Shown: positions 39,871 to 48,990, counted from the stretch's first letter. The stretch: DNA of 64,000 nt from Pseudomonas kitaguniensis (GCF_009296165.1 NZ_VUAZ01000036.1:1-64000), one strand, 5' to 3'. A program made the numbers and translations. The notes: generated from the sequence alone by a model not told the origin.

Positions 39871-39960
39871 TGTGGGAGGGGGCTTGCTCCCGATAGCGGT
39901 GTATCAGAAACACATGTGCTGGCTGACACATCGCTATCGGGAGCAAGCCCCCTCCCGCAT
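39871..39960. repeat. REP-type inverted pair inside the pst operon
   Basis: TGTGGGAGGGGGCTTGCTCCC and GGGAGCAAGCCCCCTCCCGCA flank a near-palindromic spacer (GATAGCGGTGT...ACACATCGCTATC). It lies between pstA and pstB. Confidence 0.9.
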
Positions 39961-39968
39961 TGGTTCGG

Positions 39969-41639
39969 TTAGCTGTCCAGCGCTTTGTACTTCTCGCGCA
40001 GGTGGTTACGAATCCACACCGCTGACAGGTTAAGCGTGGCAATCACCAGCACCAGCAGCAACGCGGTGGCGTAGACCAACGGCCGTGCGGCTTCGACGTT
40101 AGGGCTTTGGAAGCCGACGTCATAAATATGGAAGCCCAAGTGCATGATCTTCTGATCCAGGTGCAGGTAAGGGTAGTTACCATCCAGCGGCAGCGACGGT
40201 GCCAACTTCACCACACCCACCAGCATCAGCGGCGCCACTTCACCGGCGGCGCGGGCCACGGCGAGGATCATGCCGGTCATCATCGCCGGGCTGGCCATCG
40301 GCAGCACGATCTTCCACAGCGTTTCGGCTTTGGTCGCGCCGAGTGCCAGCGAGCCTTCGCGCACCGTGCGCGGAATTCGCGCCAGGCCTTCTTCGGTGGC
40401 CACGATCACCACCGGCACTGCCAGCAGCGCCAGCGTCAGCGAGGCCCAGAGCAGGCCCGGCGTGCCGAAGGTCGGGGCCGGCAGGGCTTCGGCGAAGAAC
40501 AGACGGTCGACCGAGCCGCCCAGTACGTACACAAAGAAGCCCAGGCCGAACACGCCGTAAACAATCGCCGGTACGCCCGCCAGGTTGTTCACGGCAATGC
40601 GGATAATCCGCGTCAGCGTGTTTTGTTTGGCGTACTCACGCAGGTACACCGCCGCCAGCACGCCGAACGGGGTCACGATCATCGCCATGATCAGGGTCAT
40701 CATTACGGTGCCGAAGATCGCCGGGAAAATCCCGCCTTCGGTGTTGGCTTCCCGTGGGTCGTCGCTGAGGAATTCCCAGACCTTGCTGAAGTAGAAGCCG
40801 ACCTTGGTGATGTAGCCCATGGCGTTCGGCTGGTAGGCATGCACGACTTTGCCGATGCCGATTTCGAGTTCTTTGCCGTTGGCATCGCGGGCGGTCAGGC
40901 TGTCGCGATTGAACTGGGTGTGCAGGTCAGCCAGGCGCGCTTCGATGTCCTTGTAGCGGTTGTTCAGTTCGGCGCGGCCGCTGTCCATATCAGCCTGAGC
41001 GGTAGCGTCCAGCTTGCCTTCCAGCTCCAGCTTGCGACCGTGCAGGCGGATGCGTTCCAGCCCGGCGTTGATCGCGCCGATGTCGGTTTTTTCCAGGCTC
41101 TTGAGCTGCGCCGCCAGCTTGTTCACGCGCTCGACACGCGCTTGCAGCTCCGGCCACGCCGCTTCGCCTTGAGCGATGACCTTGCCATCCTGCTTGACGT
41201 TGACCAGGGTGCCGTAGAAGTTGCCCCACTCACGACGCTCGATGGCCATCAGCTCTGCGGGCTTGGTCTGGTCCTTCAGCCACTCGCCGACAATCCAGGT
41301 GAAATCGTTGCCGTTCAAGTCGCGGTTGCCGACCTTGATCAGCTCGCGGGTCATGAACTCCGGGCCTTGGTCGGGCACCGGCAGGCCAGCGCTTTTCAAG
41401 CGCTCGCGGGGTACTTCTTCCTTCTGCACCACTTCGCCGATGACGATATGGTTTTCCTGGCCCGGCACGTTGTAGTTGGCCTGGATCAGGTCGGCCGGCC
41501 AGAAGTGGCCCAAACCACGCACCGCAATCACAGCCAGCAAACCGATGGTCATGATGACCGCGATGGACACTGCGCCACCGCTGATCCAGACGCCGGGGGC
41601 GCCGCTCTTGAACCATCCATTCAGGGAGTTCTGTTTCAC
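39969..41639 (-). CDS. pstA: Phosphate ABC transporter permease PstA, long form
   Basis: This 556-residue inner-membrane permease is much longer than E. coli PstA (about 296). After one N-terminal membrane segment (about 18-42) comes a periplasmic region of about 250 residues with a coiled-coil-like stretch (ARVERVNKLAAQLKSLEKTD...). The typical six-helix permease follows, with the conserved EEGLARIPRTVREGSLALGATKAETLWKIVLP loop for PstB contact. The long form is usual in Pseudomonas. It begins 15 bases after pstC. Confidence 0.95.
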   Translation of the reverse strand: MKQNSLNGWFKSGAPGVWISGGAVSIAVIMTIGLLAVIAVRGLGHFWPADLIQANYNVPGQENHIVIGEVVQKEEVPRERLKSAGLPVPDQGPEFMTRELIKVGNRDLNGNDFTWIVGEWLKDQTKPAELMAIERREWGNFYGTLVNVKQDGKVIAQGEAAWPELQARVERVNKLAAQLKSLEKTDIGAINAGLERIRLHGRKLELEGKLDATAQADMDSGRAELNNRYKDIEARLADLHTQFNRDSLTARDANGKELEIGIGKVVHAYQPNAMGYITKVGFYFSKVWEFLSDDPREANTEGGIFPAIFGTVMMTLIMAMIVTPFGVLAAVYLREYAKQNTLTRIIRIAVNNLAGVPAIVYGVFGLGFFVYVLGGSVDRLFFAEALPAPTFGTPGLLWASLTLALLAVPVVIVATEEGLARIPRTVREGSLALGATKAETLWKIVLPMASPAMMTGMILAVARAAGEVAPLMLVGVVKLAPSLPLDGNYPYLHLDQKIMHLGFHIYDVGFQSPNVEAARPLVYATALLLVLVIATLNLSAVWIRNHLREKYKALDS

Positions 41640-41654
41640 AGACTTCTACCTTTC

Positions 41655-43940
41655 TTAAAGCGACGAGTATTTCTTGCGCAGACGCTGACGAATCAGCTCG
41701 GCGAGGGTGTTCATGATGAAGGTGAACAACAGCAGCACCAGCGCCGAGAGGAACAGCACGCGGTAGTGGCTGCCGCCGACTTCCGACTCAGGCATCTCCA
41801 CCGCGACGTTGGCCGCCAATGTGCGCAGGCCTTCGAACAGGTTCATCTCCATCACCGGCGTGTTACCGGTGGCCATCAGCACGATCATGGTCTCGCCCAC
41901 AGCGCGGCCCATGCCGATCATCAGCGCAGAGAAAATCCCCGGGCTGGCGGTCAGGATCACCACGCGCGTCATGGTCTGCCACGGCGTGGCACCCAGGGCC
42001 AGCGAGCCCAGCGTCAGGCCGCGCGGCACGCTGAACACGGCGTCTTCGGCGATGGAGTAGATGTTCGGGATCACCGCAAAGCCCATGGCCAGGCCGACGA
42101 CCAGGGCGTTGCGCTGGTCGTAGGTGATGCCAAGGTCGTGGGAGATCCACATGCGCATGTCGCCGCCGAAGAACCAGGTTTCCAGGTACGGGCTCATGTA
42201 CAGCGAGAGCCAGCCCACAAACAGGATCACCGGGATCAGGATCGCGCTTTCCCAGCCATCCGGCACCCGCAGGCGGATCGAGTCCGGCAGGCGACTGAAG
42301 ACAAAACCGGCGACTAGAATACCGATCGGCAACAGCATCAGCAGGCTGAAAATACCCGGCAGATGCCCTTCCACATACGGCGCCAGGAACAGGCCCGCGA
42401 AGAAGCCGAGGATCACCGTCGGCATCGCTTCCATCAGCTCGATCACCGGCTTGACCTTGCGGCGCAGGCTTGGGGCCATGAAGTAGGCGGTATAAATGGC
42501 GGCGGCGACGGCCAGCGGTGCGGCCAACAACATCGCATAGAACGCGGCTTTCAGCGTACCGAAGGTCAGCGGCGCCAGGCTCATTTTAGGTTCGAAATCG
42601 GTGTTGGCGGCGGTCGATTGCCAGACGTATTTAGGCTCGTCGTAGTTTTCGTACCAGACCTTGCTCCACAACGCGCTCCACGACACTTCCGGGTGCGGGT
42701 TGTCGAGCGTCAAGGGTTGCAGCTTGCCGCCGGTTTCGACGATCACACGGTTGGCGCGTGGCGACAGGCCGAACAGGCCTGGGCCGTCGACCACCGGGTC
42801 AACCAACAGGGTGCGGTGCGCAGTGCTGTGGAACACGCCGAACTTGCCGGAGGCGTCGAGGGCAGTGAAGCCTTTGCGACGCTCTTCAGCGGTGATTTCA
42901 ATAATCGGCGAGGTGCCCATCTGGAAGGTGCGAATTTGCTTCAGGTGCTGCTCGCCATCCGGGTCCCGGGCCATGAACCATTGCGCCAGGCCACCCTTGG
43001 AGTTACCGACGATCAACGAAATACCGCCGACCAGTTGGGTGCTGGCGGTGATTTCAGCGGCGCCGTCTTCGAGCAATTTATAGCGACCGTTGAGGCTCTT
43101 GTCGCGCAGGCTGAACACATCGGCAAGGGCACGGCCGTTGATCACATACAGCCACTGCTGGCGTGGGTCGATAAAGATCGCCTTCACCGGCTCGGTCATT
43201 TGCGGCAGCTCGACACGCTTCTGCTCACTGGTGACTTCACCGGTCATCATGTTTTCTTCGCGGCTCAGGGTCAGCACGTTCAAGTACGAACCGGCAGAAC
43301 CTGCAACCACCAGCGACGAATCGGTGGCATTGAGCGCGACGTGCTCCAGCGCGCGGCCCTGCTCATCAAGCACGATCGGCGTGTCACCGTAAGGGTATTC
43401 AATGGCCGGCGTGATGGTCTTGTTGCCGTCCGGGTAGGACACCTTGTACGTGTGGCGGAACACCAGAGACTGGCCATTCGACAAACCGAGAATCACCAGC
43501 GGGCTGCCTGGCTGGTCTTTACCGATAGACACGACGCTGGCGCCGGCCGGCAGCGGCAAGTCGACACGTTTGAGCTCGTCACCGGTTTGCACATTAAAGA
43601 ACAGCGCCTGGCCCTTGTCGGATACGCGCATGGCGACCTGGTTCTGTTCTTCGAGGGAGATCAGCAACGGCTTGCCGGCGTCCTGAATCCAGGCGGGCGT
43701 CAGCGCGTCTTCCTTGGTCAGCGAAGCCCCTTGGAACAAGGGCGCGACGACGTAGGCAAGGAAGAAGAAAATCAGGGTAATCGCACCGAGGACGGCGAGG
43801 CCGCCAATCAACACATACCAACGGGTCAGGCGATCTTTGAGCGCGCGAATACGGCGCTTGCGTTGCAGCTCAGGCGTATTGAAATCAATGCGCTTGGGAG
43901 GGGAAATCGTCGTCATGGTGGAATTGGCCAGATCATTCAT
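41655..43940 (-). CDS. pstC: Phosphate ABC transporter permease PstC, long form
   Basis: This 761-residue permease has an N-terminal cytoplasmic tail, one membrane segment (about 45-70), a large periplasmic domain of roughly 380 residues that reads like a beta-propeller, then the permease domain near the C-terminus with VPRGLTLGSLALGATPWQTMTRVVI. A canonical Pho box precedes it. The ATG at 43940 is preferred to a GTG two codons upstream; AGGGTG lies before it. Confidence 0.94.
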   Translation of the reverse strand: MNDLANSTMTTISPPKRIDFNTPELQRKRRIRALKDRLTRWYVLIGGLAVLGAITLIFFFLAYVVAPLFQGASLTKEDALTPAWIQDAGKPLLISLEEQNQVAMRVSDKGQALFFNVQTGDELKRVDLPLPAGASVVSIGKDQPGSPLVILGLSNGQSLVFRHTYKVSYPDGNKTITPAIEYPYGDTPIVLDEQGRALEHVALNATDSSLVVAGSAGSYLNVLTLSREENMMTGEVTSEQKRVELPQMTEPVKAIFIDPRQQWLYVINGRALADVFSLRDKSLNGRYKLLEDGAAEITASTQLVGGISLIVGNSKGGLAQWFMARDPDGEQHLKQIRTFQMGTSPIIEITAEERRKGFTALDASGKFGVFHSTAHRTLLVDPVVDGPGLFGLSPRANRVIVETGGKLQPLTLDNPHPEVSWSALWSKVWYENYDEPKYVWQSTAANTDFEPKMSLAPLTFGTLKAAFYAMLLAAPLAVAAAIYTAYFMAPSLRRKVKPVIELMEAMPTVILGFFAGLFLAPYVEGHLPGIFSLLMLLPIGILVAGFVFSRLPDSIRLRVPDGWESAILIPVILFVGWLSLYMSPYLETWFFGGDMRMWISHDLGITYDQRNALVVGLAMGFAVIPNIYSIAEDAVFSVPRGLTLGSLALGATPWQTMTRVVILTASPGIFSALMIGMGRAVGETMIVLMATGNTPVMEMNLFEGLRTLAANVAVEMPESEVGGSHYRVLFLSALVLLLFTFIMNTLAELIRQRLRKKYSSL

Positions 43941-43962
43941 GCGCACACCCTAGCGGTCCTGT

Positions 43963-43980
43963 ATGACAGAAAGATGACAG
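43963..43980 (-). promoter_or_regulatory. Pho box upstream of pstC
   Basis: ATGACAG-AAAG-ATGACAG on the plus strand reads CTGTCAT-CTTT-CTGTCAT on the coding strand, a perfect two-unit PhoB site 23 bases before the start codon. Confidence 0.92.
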
Positions 43981-44053
43981 TGCAGTGACGCAAGAAATCC
44001 GCCGCGTAGCAGGGCTGCCAGCGGACTAAAGAGTTAGGGGTGTAGACGGTTTA

Positions 44054-44143
44054 ATGTGGGAGCGGGCTTGCCCGCGATGGCATCAATGCAGTTTCAACTC
44101 TACACCGCGTCGCCAGCATCGCGGGCAAGCCCGCTCCCACACA
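44054..44143. repeat. REP-type inverted pair between pstC and pstS
   Basis: ATGTGGGAGCGGGCTTGCCCGCGATG is paired with CATCGCGGGCAAGCCCGCTCCCACA. The element separates pstS from the pstC Pho box and may end the pstS transcript. Confidence 0.9.
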
Positions 44144-44174
44144 AAAACATGCATCTACACCAGGTATTGCAGGC

Positions 44175-45161
44175 TTAGTTGCCTTCTTTCAAACCCAGGT
44201 CAGCCAGGGCCTTGGTGACAACTTTGGCCGGCAGTGGGATGTAGCCGTCTTTTACCACGACTTCCTGGCCCTGTTTGGACAGAACCAGTTTCACGAACTC
44301 AGCTTCCAGCGGGGCCAGAGGCTTGTTCGGGGCTTTGTTGACGTAAACGTAGAGGAAACGCGACAGCGGGTATTTGCCGTTCAGGGCGTTTTCTTCGCTG
44401 TCTTCGATGAAGTCAGTGCTGCCTTTTTTGGCCAGGGCCACGGTCTTCACGCTGGCAGTCTTGTAGCCGATGCCCGAGTAACCGATGCCGTTCAGCGAAG
44501 AGCTGATCGACTGCACAACCGAAGCCGAACCAGGTTGTTCGTTCACGTTAGGCTTGTAGTCGCCTTTGCACAGGGCCTCTTCCTTGAAGTAGCCGTAAGT
44601 GCCGGATACCGAGTTGCGACCAAACAGTTGCACTGGCTTGTTGGCCAGGTCGCCGGTCACACCCAGGTCGCCCCAGGTTTTCACGTCGGCTTTGGCACCG
44701 CACAGACGCGTCGAGGAGAAGATCGCATCGACCTGTTCCATCGTCAGGTGCTGGATCGGGTTGTCTTTGTGCACGAACACCGCCAGGGCATCCACAGCCA
44801 CCGGGATAGCGGTTGGCTTGTAGCCGTACTTCTGCTCGAAGGCAGCCAGTTCGGTGTCCTTCATCTTGCGGCTCATCGGGCCCAGGTTAGAGGTGCCTTC
44901 AGTCAGCGCAGGTGGTGCAGTGGCGGAGCCGGCAGCCTGAATCTGGATGTTGACGTTCGGGTATTCCTTTTTATAGGACTCAGCCCACAAGGTCATCAGG
45001 TTAGCCAGAGTGTCGGAACCAACGCTGGACAAGTTGCCCGATACGCCAGTGGTCTTGGCGTAAGCCGCAATTGCCGGGTCAACACCAGCGGCCACCGCGT
45101 GGGCGGTCGCAACGCTAGCAGCGACAAAAGTCATTGCCGCCATCAAACGCTTCAGTTTCAT
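44175..45161 (-). CDS. pstS: Phosphate-binding periplasmic protein PstS
   Basis: This 328-residue phosphate-binding protein has a signal peptide ending near AHAVAAG (about residue 25). Phosphate-ligand loops include [31 protein letters not shown] and [14 protein letters not shown]. It delivers phosphate to PstCA and, through them, to the PhoR/PhoU signalling complex. Three Pho-box units lie about 70-95 bases upstream. Confidence 0.96.
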   Translation of the reverse strand: MKLKRLMAAMTFVAASVATAHAVAAGVDPAIAAYAKTTGVSGNLSSVGSDTLANLMTLWAESYKKEYPNVNIQIQAAGSATAPPALTEGTSNLGPMSRKMKDTELAAFEQKYGYKPTAIPVAVDALAVFVHKDNPIQHLTMEQVDAIFSSTRLCGAKADVKTWGDLGVTGDLANKPVQLFGRNSVSGTYGYFKEEALCKGDYKPNVNEQPGSASVVQSISSSLNGIGYSGIGYKTASVKTVALAKKGSTDFIEDSEENALNGKYPLSRFLYVYVNKAPNKPLAPLEAEFVKLVLSKQGQEVVVKDGYIPLPAKVVTKALADLGLKEGN

Positions 45162-45228
45162 GCCTTGCTCCTAGCAGATAGGGATAATTGGAACGGGGCC
45201 AAGTATCGAGAGGCCGTGTGAACACTCT

Positions 45229-45257
45229 ATGTCCGAAATATGACAATTGGATGAAAG
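45229..45257 (-). promoter_or_regulatory. Triple Pho-box upstream of pstS
   Basis: ATGTCCG, ATGACAA and ATGAAAG at exact 11-base spacing match the reverse PhoB unit ATGACAG at 5, 6 and 6 of 7 positions. They lie upstream of pstS on the coding strand. Confidence 0.85.
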
Positions 45258-45293
45258 GCCACTACCGCAAAGCATGTGAAATACCATCAGAGG

Positions 45294-46583
45294 TCAGCGA
45301 CCGCGCGCCCACAGATACCCGCCCACCACCATCCCCATCACGCAAATGACCGCAACGTAGTAAGCCGGGCCCATCGGGCTTTCTTTCATCAGCAGCGACA
45401 CCGCCAACGGCGTCAGCCCGCCAAATACCGCATAAGCCACGTTGTAGGAGAACGACAAGCCGCTGAAACGCACCACCGGCGGGAAGGCTTTGACCATCAC
45501 GTAGGGCACCACACCGATAGTGCCTACACACAAGCCGGTCAAGGCGTACAGCGGGAACAGCCATTCGGGGTAGGCGACGAGGCTGTGATAAAGCGTCCAG
45601 GAGCTGCTCAGCAACAGCAGGCAACCCACAACCAGCACGCGGCCGGCGCCGAAGCGGTCGGCCAGTGCGCCGGAAAGAACACAGCCCAAGCTCAGGGTGA
45701 TGATGGCCAGGCTGTTGGCTTGCAGGGAAACGGTCGGGCTGAAGTGGTAGACGGTTTGCAGCACGCTCGGGGTCATCAAGATGACCACGATGATGCCGGC
45801 GGACAGCAACCAGGTCAGCAGCATCGACAGCACGATGGCGCCACGGTGGTCACGCAGCACCGTGCCCAGTGGCAGTTCGGCGGCCAAGGTCTTGCGTTGC
45901 TGCATCTCGGCGAAAATCGGTGTTTCATGCAACCAGCGACGCAGGTACACCGACAGCAGGCCAAACACACCGCCGAGCAGGAACGGGATGCGCCAGGCGA
46001 AATCCGACACCTGCTCCGGGCTATAAAGAGTGTTGATGGCAGTGGCCACCAGCGAACCCAGCAGGATACCGGCGGTGAGGCCGCAGGTCAGCGTGCCGCA
46101 GGCATAGCCGATATGGCGCGACGGTACGTGTTCGGAGACGAACACCCACGCGCCGGGGACTTCGCCGCCAATTGCCGCGCCCTGAATAACGCGCATCAGC
46201 AGCAACAGGATCGGCGCCCACAGGCCGATCTGCGCGTAGGTCGGCAGCAGGCCCATGATCAGGGTCGGCACGGCCATCATGAAAATGCTCAGCGTAAACA
46301 TCTTCTTGCGGCCCAGCAGGTCGCCGAAGTGCGCCATGATGATGCCGCCCAGCGGGCGCGCCAGGTAGCCGGCGGCGAAGATGCCGAAGGTCTGCATCTG
46401 GCGCATCCACTCCGGCATGTCGAGCGGGAAGAACAGTTTTCCGACCACGGTGGCGAAAAACACGAAAATGATGAAATCGTAGAACTCAAGCGCCCCGCCC
46501 AAGGCAGACAGCGACAGGGTTTTGTAGTCGTTGCGGGTCAGCGGGCGCGACGGTTGCGCGCTGCTTTCGGGCACGGAGGACAT
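45294..46583 (-). CDS. MFS transporter, metabolite:H+ symporter family
   Basis: This 429-residue 12-helix transporter is of the family that includes ShiA, ProP and KgtP. The motif AHFGDLLGRKKMF follows helix 2, and RVIQGAAIGGEVPGAWVFVSEHVP is the family signature. The substrate is probably an organic acid, osmolyte or similar small molecule; the sequence does not say which. The ATG at 46583, with GGAGG upstream, is preferred to an extended frame to 46718. Confidence 0.88.
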   Translation of the reverse strand: MSSVPESSAQPSRPLTRNDYKTLSLSALGGALEFYDFIIFVFFATVVGKLFFPLDMPEWMRQMQTFGIFAAGYLARPLGGIIMAHFGDLLGRKKMFTLSIFMMAVPTLIMGLLPTYAQIGLWAPILLLLMRVIQGAAIGGEVPGAWVFVSEHVPSRHIGYACGTLTCGLTAGILLGSLVATAINTLYSPEQVSDFAWRIPFLLGGVFGLLSVYLRRWLHETPIFAEMQQRKTLAAELPLGTVLRDHRGAIVLSMLLTWLLSAGIIVVILMTPSVLQTVYHFSPTVSLQANSLAIITLSLGCVLSGALADRFGAGRVLVVGCLLLLSSSWTLYHSLVAYPEWLFPLYALTGLCVGTIGVVPYVMVKAFPPVVRFSGLSFSYNVAYAVFGGLTPLAVSLLMKESPMGPAYYVAVICVMGMVVGGYLWARGR

Positions 46584-46770
46584 GGCAAGGCTTCTCTTAT
46601 TAGTCAGAACGGCAAGCACATAGCTTGGGCAGAGCCAGAAGGGGTTCGGCAAGATAGCAAATCGCTTGCAAAAGCACACCAGAAGCACAGTTGCCGTAAA
46701 AAGCCCCGATACAGCCACTAATTGCCGACCAAATGAGCGCCGGGAGGTCGTCGTGGCGTCAGGGTGTCGA

Positions 46771-46776
46771 TATACT
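46771..46776 (+). promoter_or_regulatory. -10 box candidate upstream of the thioesterase leader
   Basis: TATACT preceded by GTCGA, with no strong -35 element visible. If used, the transcript would have a leader of about 210 bases before the start at 46992. Confidence 0.4.
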
Positions 46777-46819
46777 CGGCCCTTGCCAGCGTCAGAGCCG
46801 CAGGCTTGAGGGGCTGCTG

Positions 46820-46858
46820 TGCCAAACCGCCGTTGGGCGCCACCCAGCCGGTTTGGCA
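46820..46858 (+). other. Long stem-loop in the thioesterase leader
   Basis: TGCCAAACCG pairs with CGGTTTGGCA, with an inner GTTGGG/CCCAGC stem. There is no T-run after it, so it is not an ordinary terminator. It is followed by a short frame at 46904-46960. Confidence 0.5.
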
Positions 46859-46903
46859 GAGTTTCCCTTTAGTACGCCTTACGAGAAACGTGTCGAACGG
46901 AGT

Positions 46904-46960
46904 ATGTTGGTGCTGAACCGTTTTTCCACCAGTCGGCTATCCACTTTGCTACACCTATAA
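46904..46960 (+). CDS. Possible 18-codon leader peptide
   Basis: ATG at 46904 is preceded by ACGGAG at a suitable distance and encodes MLVLNRFSTSRLSTLLHL before TAA, rich in Leu, Ser and Arg. It ends 31 bases before the thioesterase ATG. It could be a leader peptide or a chance frame; there is no family evidence. Confidence 0.25.
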   Translation: MLVLNRFSTSRLSTLLHL

Positions 46961-46991
46961 AAAAGCGTCACGGGTCAGAGGCACCCCCGGC

Positions 46992-47396
46992 ATGATCGAA
47001 CTCGAACAAGAAGATCCTATCCCGCAAGGCGATCTCGCCCTGCAAATCACCGCGCTCCCGCGTGAAACCAATGGCTTCGGCGATATATTCGGCGGCTGGC
47101 TGGTTGCGCAGATGGATTTGGCCGGCACTGCAATGGCCAGCAAGGTCGCGGGCGGCCGCGTGGCCACCGTGGCGATTGATCGCATGGCCTTTTTGGTGCC
47201 GGTGGCGGTTGGCGCGCAATTATCGTTCTATACCCAGGCGCTGGAAATCGGCCGCAGCTCGATCCAGATGATGGTCGAAGTGTGGAGCGACGACCCGCTG
47301 TCCAGCGAATGGCGCAAGGTTACCGAGGCGGTGTTCGTGTTTGTCGCCATCGATGGCAGCGGCCGCACGCGCTCGGTTCCATCGCGCGCGCGTTAA
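46992..47396 (+). CDS. yciA: Acyl-CoA thioesterase, YciA-like hotdog fold
   Basis: This 134-residue single-hotdog thioesterase has the family blocks LPRETNGFGDIFGGWLVAQMDLAGTAMA and VGAQLSFYTQALEIGRSSIQMMVEVW. It hydrolyses acyl-CoA esters and may adjust acyl-CoA pools for the cell envelope. The gene stands alone after a long leader with a stem-loop and short frame. Confidence 0.88.
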   Translation: MIELEQEDPIPQGDLALQITALPRETNGFGDIFGGWLVAQMDLAGTAMASKVAGGRVATVAIDRMAFLVPVAVGAQLSFYTQALEIGRSSIQMMVEVWSDDPLSSEWRKVTEAVFVFVAIDGSGRTRSVPSRAR

Positions 47397-47453
47397 ACCT
47401 CGCAGGGTTTTGACGGTCAATTGCCCCATTGCCTGCCATTAAGAGTGCCTGTT

Positions 47454-48353
47454 ATGCCTACGCCCCACGTAGAGAACGTGCAAATCGACCAACTGGACTG
47501 CTGGCGCATCCGCCACAACGGCGCCGAACTGATGGTGGCCCAACAGGGCGCGCACATTTTCAGTTACCAGCGCCAGGGCGAACAGCCGCTGATTTGGCCT
47601 AACCAACAGGCCGTGTTCAAAAAGGGCAAAGGCATTCGTACCGGTGTGCCGGTGTGCTGGCCGTGGTTTGGCGTGTTTGACCGCAACCCGCAAAGCGTGA
47701 AGGCCATGCGCCAGAGCGACGAGCCGGCCGGCGCGCATGGTTTTGTGCGCACCGCGATCTGGACGCTCGACACGGTGACGCCGGTTGGCGACGCGCTTCA
47801 GGTGGATCTGCTACTGCCGGTGCCCGAGGGTGGCTTCCCCGGTTGGCCGCATCAGGTTGACCTGAAGCTGAGCCTGCTGTTGGACGATCAGCTGCACATT
47901 CGCCTAACCAGCCATAACCGCGGCACCGACACCGTGACCCTCAGCCAGGCGCTGCACACCTACTTCGCCGTAAGCGACGTGCGCAACGTGCAGGTCGAAG
48001 GCCTCGACGGGCTGGCGTATATCGACACCGCTGACGGCTGGACCGAGAAAACGCAAACCGGTCTGCTGCATTTCACCGCCGAGACCGATCGCATCTATCT
48101 TGATACGCCGTCCCAATTGAGCATTGTCGATAAAGACTGGCAGCGCCGCGTCCAACTGACGGCCGAGGGCTCGACGTCGACCGTTATCTGGAACCCCTGG
48201 ACTGACCGCGCCAAAGCGTTTGACGACATGGCCGATGATGGCTGGCGGGGCATGCTGTGCATCGAAACGGCCAATGTGCTGGACGATGTGGTGAGTCTGG
48301 CGCCGGGCGAAAGTCACACGCTGGGTGTGAGCATCCGCGGCCTCACCTTGTAA
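47454..48353 (+). CDS. D-hexose-6-phosphate mutarotase, YeaD-like
   Basis: This 299-residue aldose 1-epimerase-fold protein belongs to the YeaD/glucose-6-phosphate 1-epimerase group. Markers are GVPVCWPWFG, RTAIWTLD, the acidic site in EGLDGLAYIDTADG and IWNPWTDRAKAFDDMADDGW. It interconverts alpha and beta anomers of hexose phosphates. The ATG at 47454 (MPTPHVENVQ) is chosen over in-frame upstream codons that read through a non-coding stretch. Confidence 0.9.
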   Translation: MPTPHVENVQIDQLDCWRIRHNGAELMVAQQGAHIFSYQRQGEQPLIWPNQQAVFKKGKGIRTGVPVCWPWFGVFDRNPQSVKAMRQSDEPAGAHGFVRTAIWTLDTVTPVGDALQVDLLLPVPEGGFPGWPHQVDLKLSLLLDDQLHIRLTSHNRGTDTVTLSQALHTYFAVSDVRNVQVEGLDGLAYIDTADGWTEKTQTGLLHFTAETDRIYLDTPSQLSIVDKDWQRRVQLTAEGSTSTVIWNPWTDRAKAFDDMADDGWRGMLCIETANVLDDVVSLAPGESHTLGVSIRGLTL

Positions 48354-48377
48354 ACATGTGGGAGCAGGTGCTGGGCT

Positions 48378-48914
48378 TTAGAGGTCGGACTCTTTTACCG
48401 CCCTCACCTTTCCCGCATCCAGCGCGTACGCCGCATCGGCCAGGTCGTTGTTGACCTTCTCGACCTTCAATGTGCCCGTCACCCACAGCGGCGTGTAAAT
48501 ATCATCCAGCTTCAACCCCTTTGGGTAGCGCACCAGCACCAACTGGTTAGGCGGCGGTGGTGGCACGTGGATGCAAGCGCCAGGGTACGGCACCAGGAAG
48601 AACAGCGTGCTGCGGCCCTTGGCGTCGGTTTCCAATGGCACGGGGTAGCCACCGATACGGATGCTCTTGCCGTTCATGGCGGCCACGGTTTTGGTGGAAT
48701 ACATCACCGCTGGCAACCCCTTACTCTGCTTCAAGCCACCTTTGTCGGTGAACGTGCCTTGGGCTTCGGGGGAGTTGTGGTCGATTTCAGGCATTGCTTC
48801 GAGGGCTTTCTGATCCGACAGCGGCATCAGGTCGAGCCAGTCGGTTTCCGGCAATTCGCCAGCGTGGGCAAGGCCAGAGCCTAGCAAAAGGAGAGTCAGC
48901 AGAAGACGGCGCAT
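48378..48914 (-). CDS. Exported DUF3299-family protein
   Basis: This 178-residue protein has a signal peptide (MRRLLLTLLLLGSGLAHA) and a domain of the DUF3299 family, with VPYPGACIHVPPPPPNQLVLV and GTLKVEKVNNDLADAAYAL. Such proteins are periplasmic and often encoded near lipoprotein-release or transporter genes; no such gene is adjacent here. Function unknown. Confidence 0.88.
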   Translation of the reverse strand: MRRLLLTLLLLGSGLAHAGELPETDWLDLMPLSDQKALEAMPEIDHNSPEAQGTFTDKGGLKQSKGLPAVMYSTKTVAAMNGKSIRIGGYPVPLETDAKGRSTLFFLVPYPGACIHVPPPPPNQLVLVRYPKGLKLDDIYTPLWVTGTLKVEKVNNDLADAAYALDAGKVRAVKESDL

Positions 48915-48990
48915 GGAGAGGCTCGGCAATTACAAGTGGCGAGCATTCTAACCCTCTGCGCCTGCGCAGCGCAGAGGGCTCGACGCTAAA

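Noticed and set aside
40107..42317. A 736-codon plus-strand frame across pstA and pstC
   Set aside because: The composition is dominated by His, Arg and Gln, as in other shadow frames, and it lies opposite two clearly identified permease genes.
42363..43988. A 541-codon plus-strand frame opposite pstC
   Set aside because: Same shadow composition; it also reads through the Pho box region of pstC.
45276..46721. A 481-codon plus-strand frame opposite the MFS transporter
   Set aside because: Rich in His and Gln, no domain, and antisense to a typical membrane transporter.
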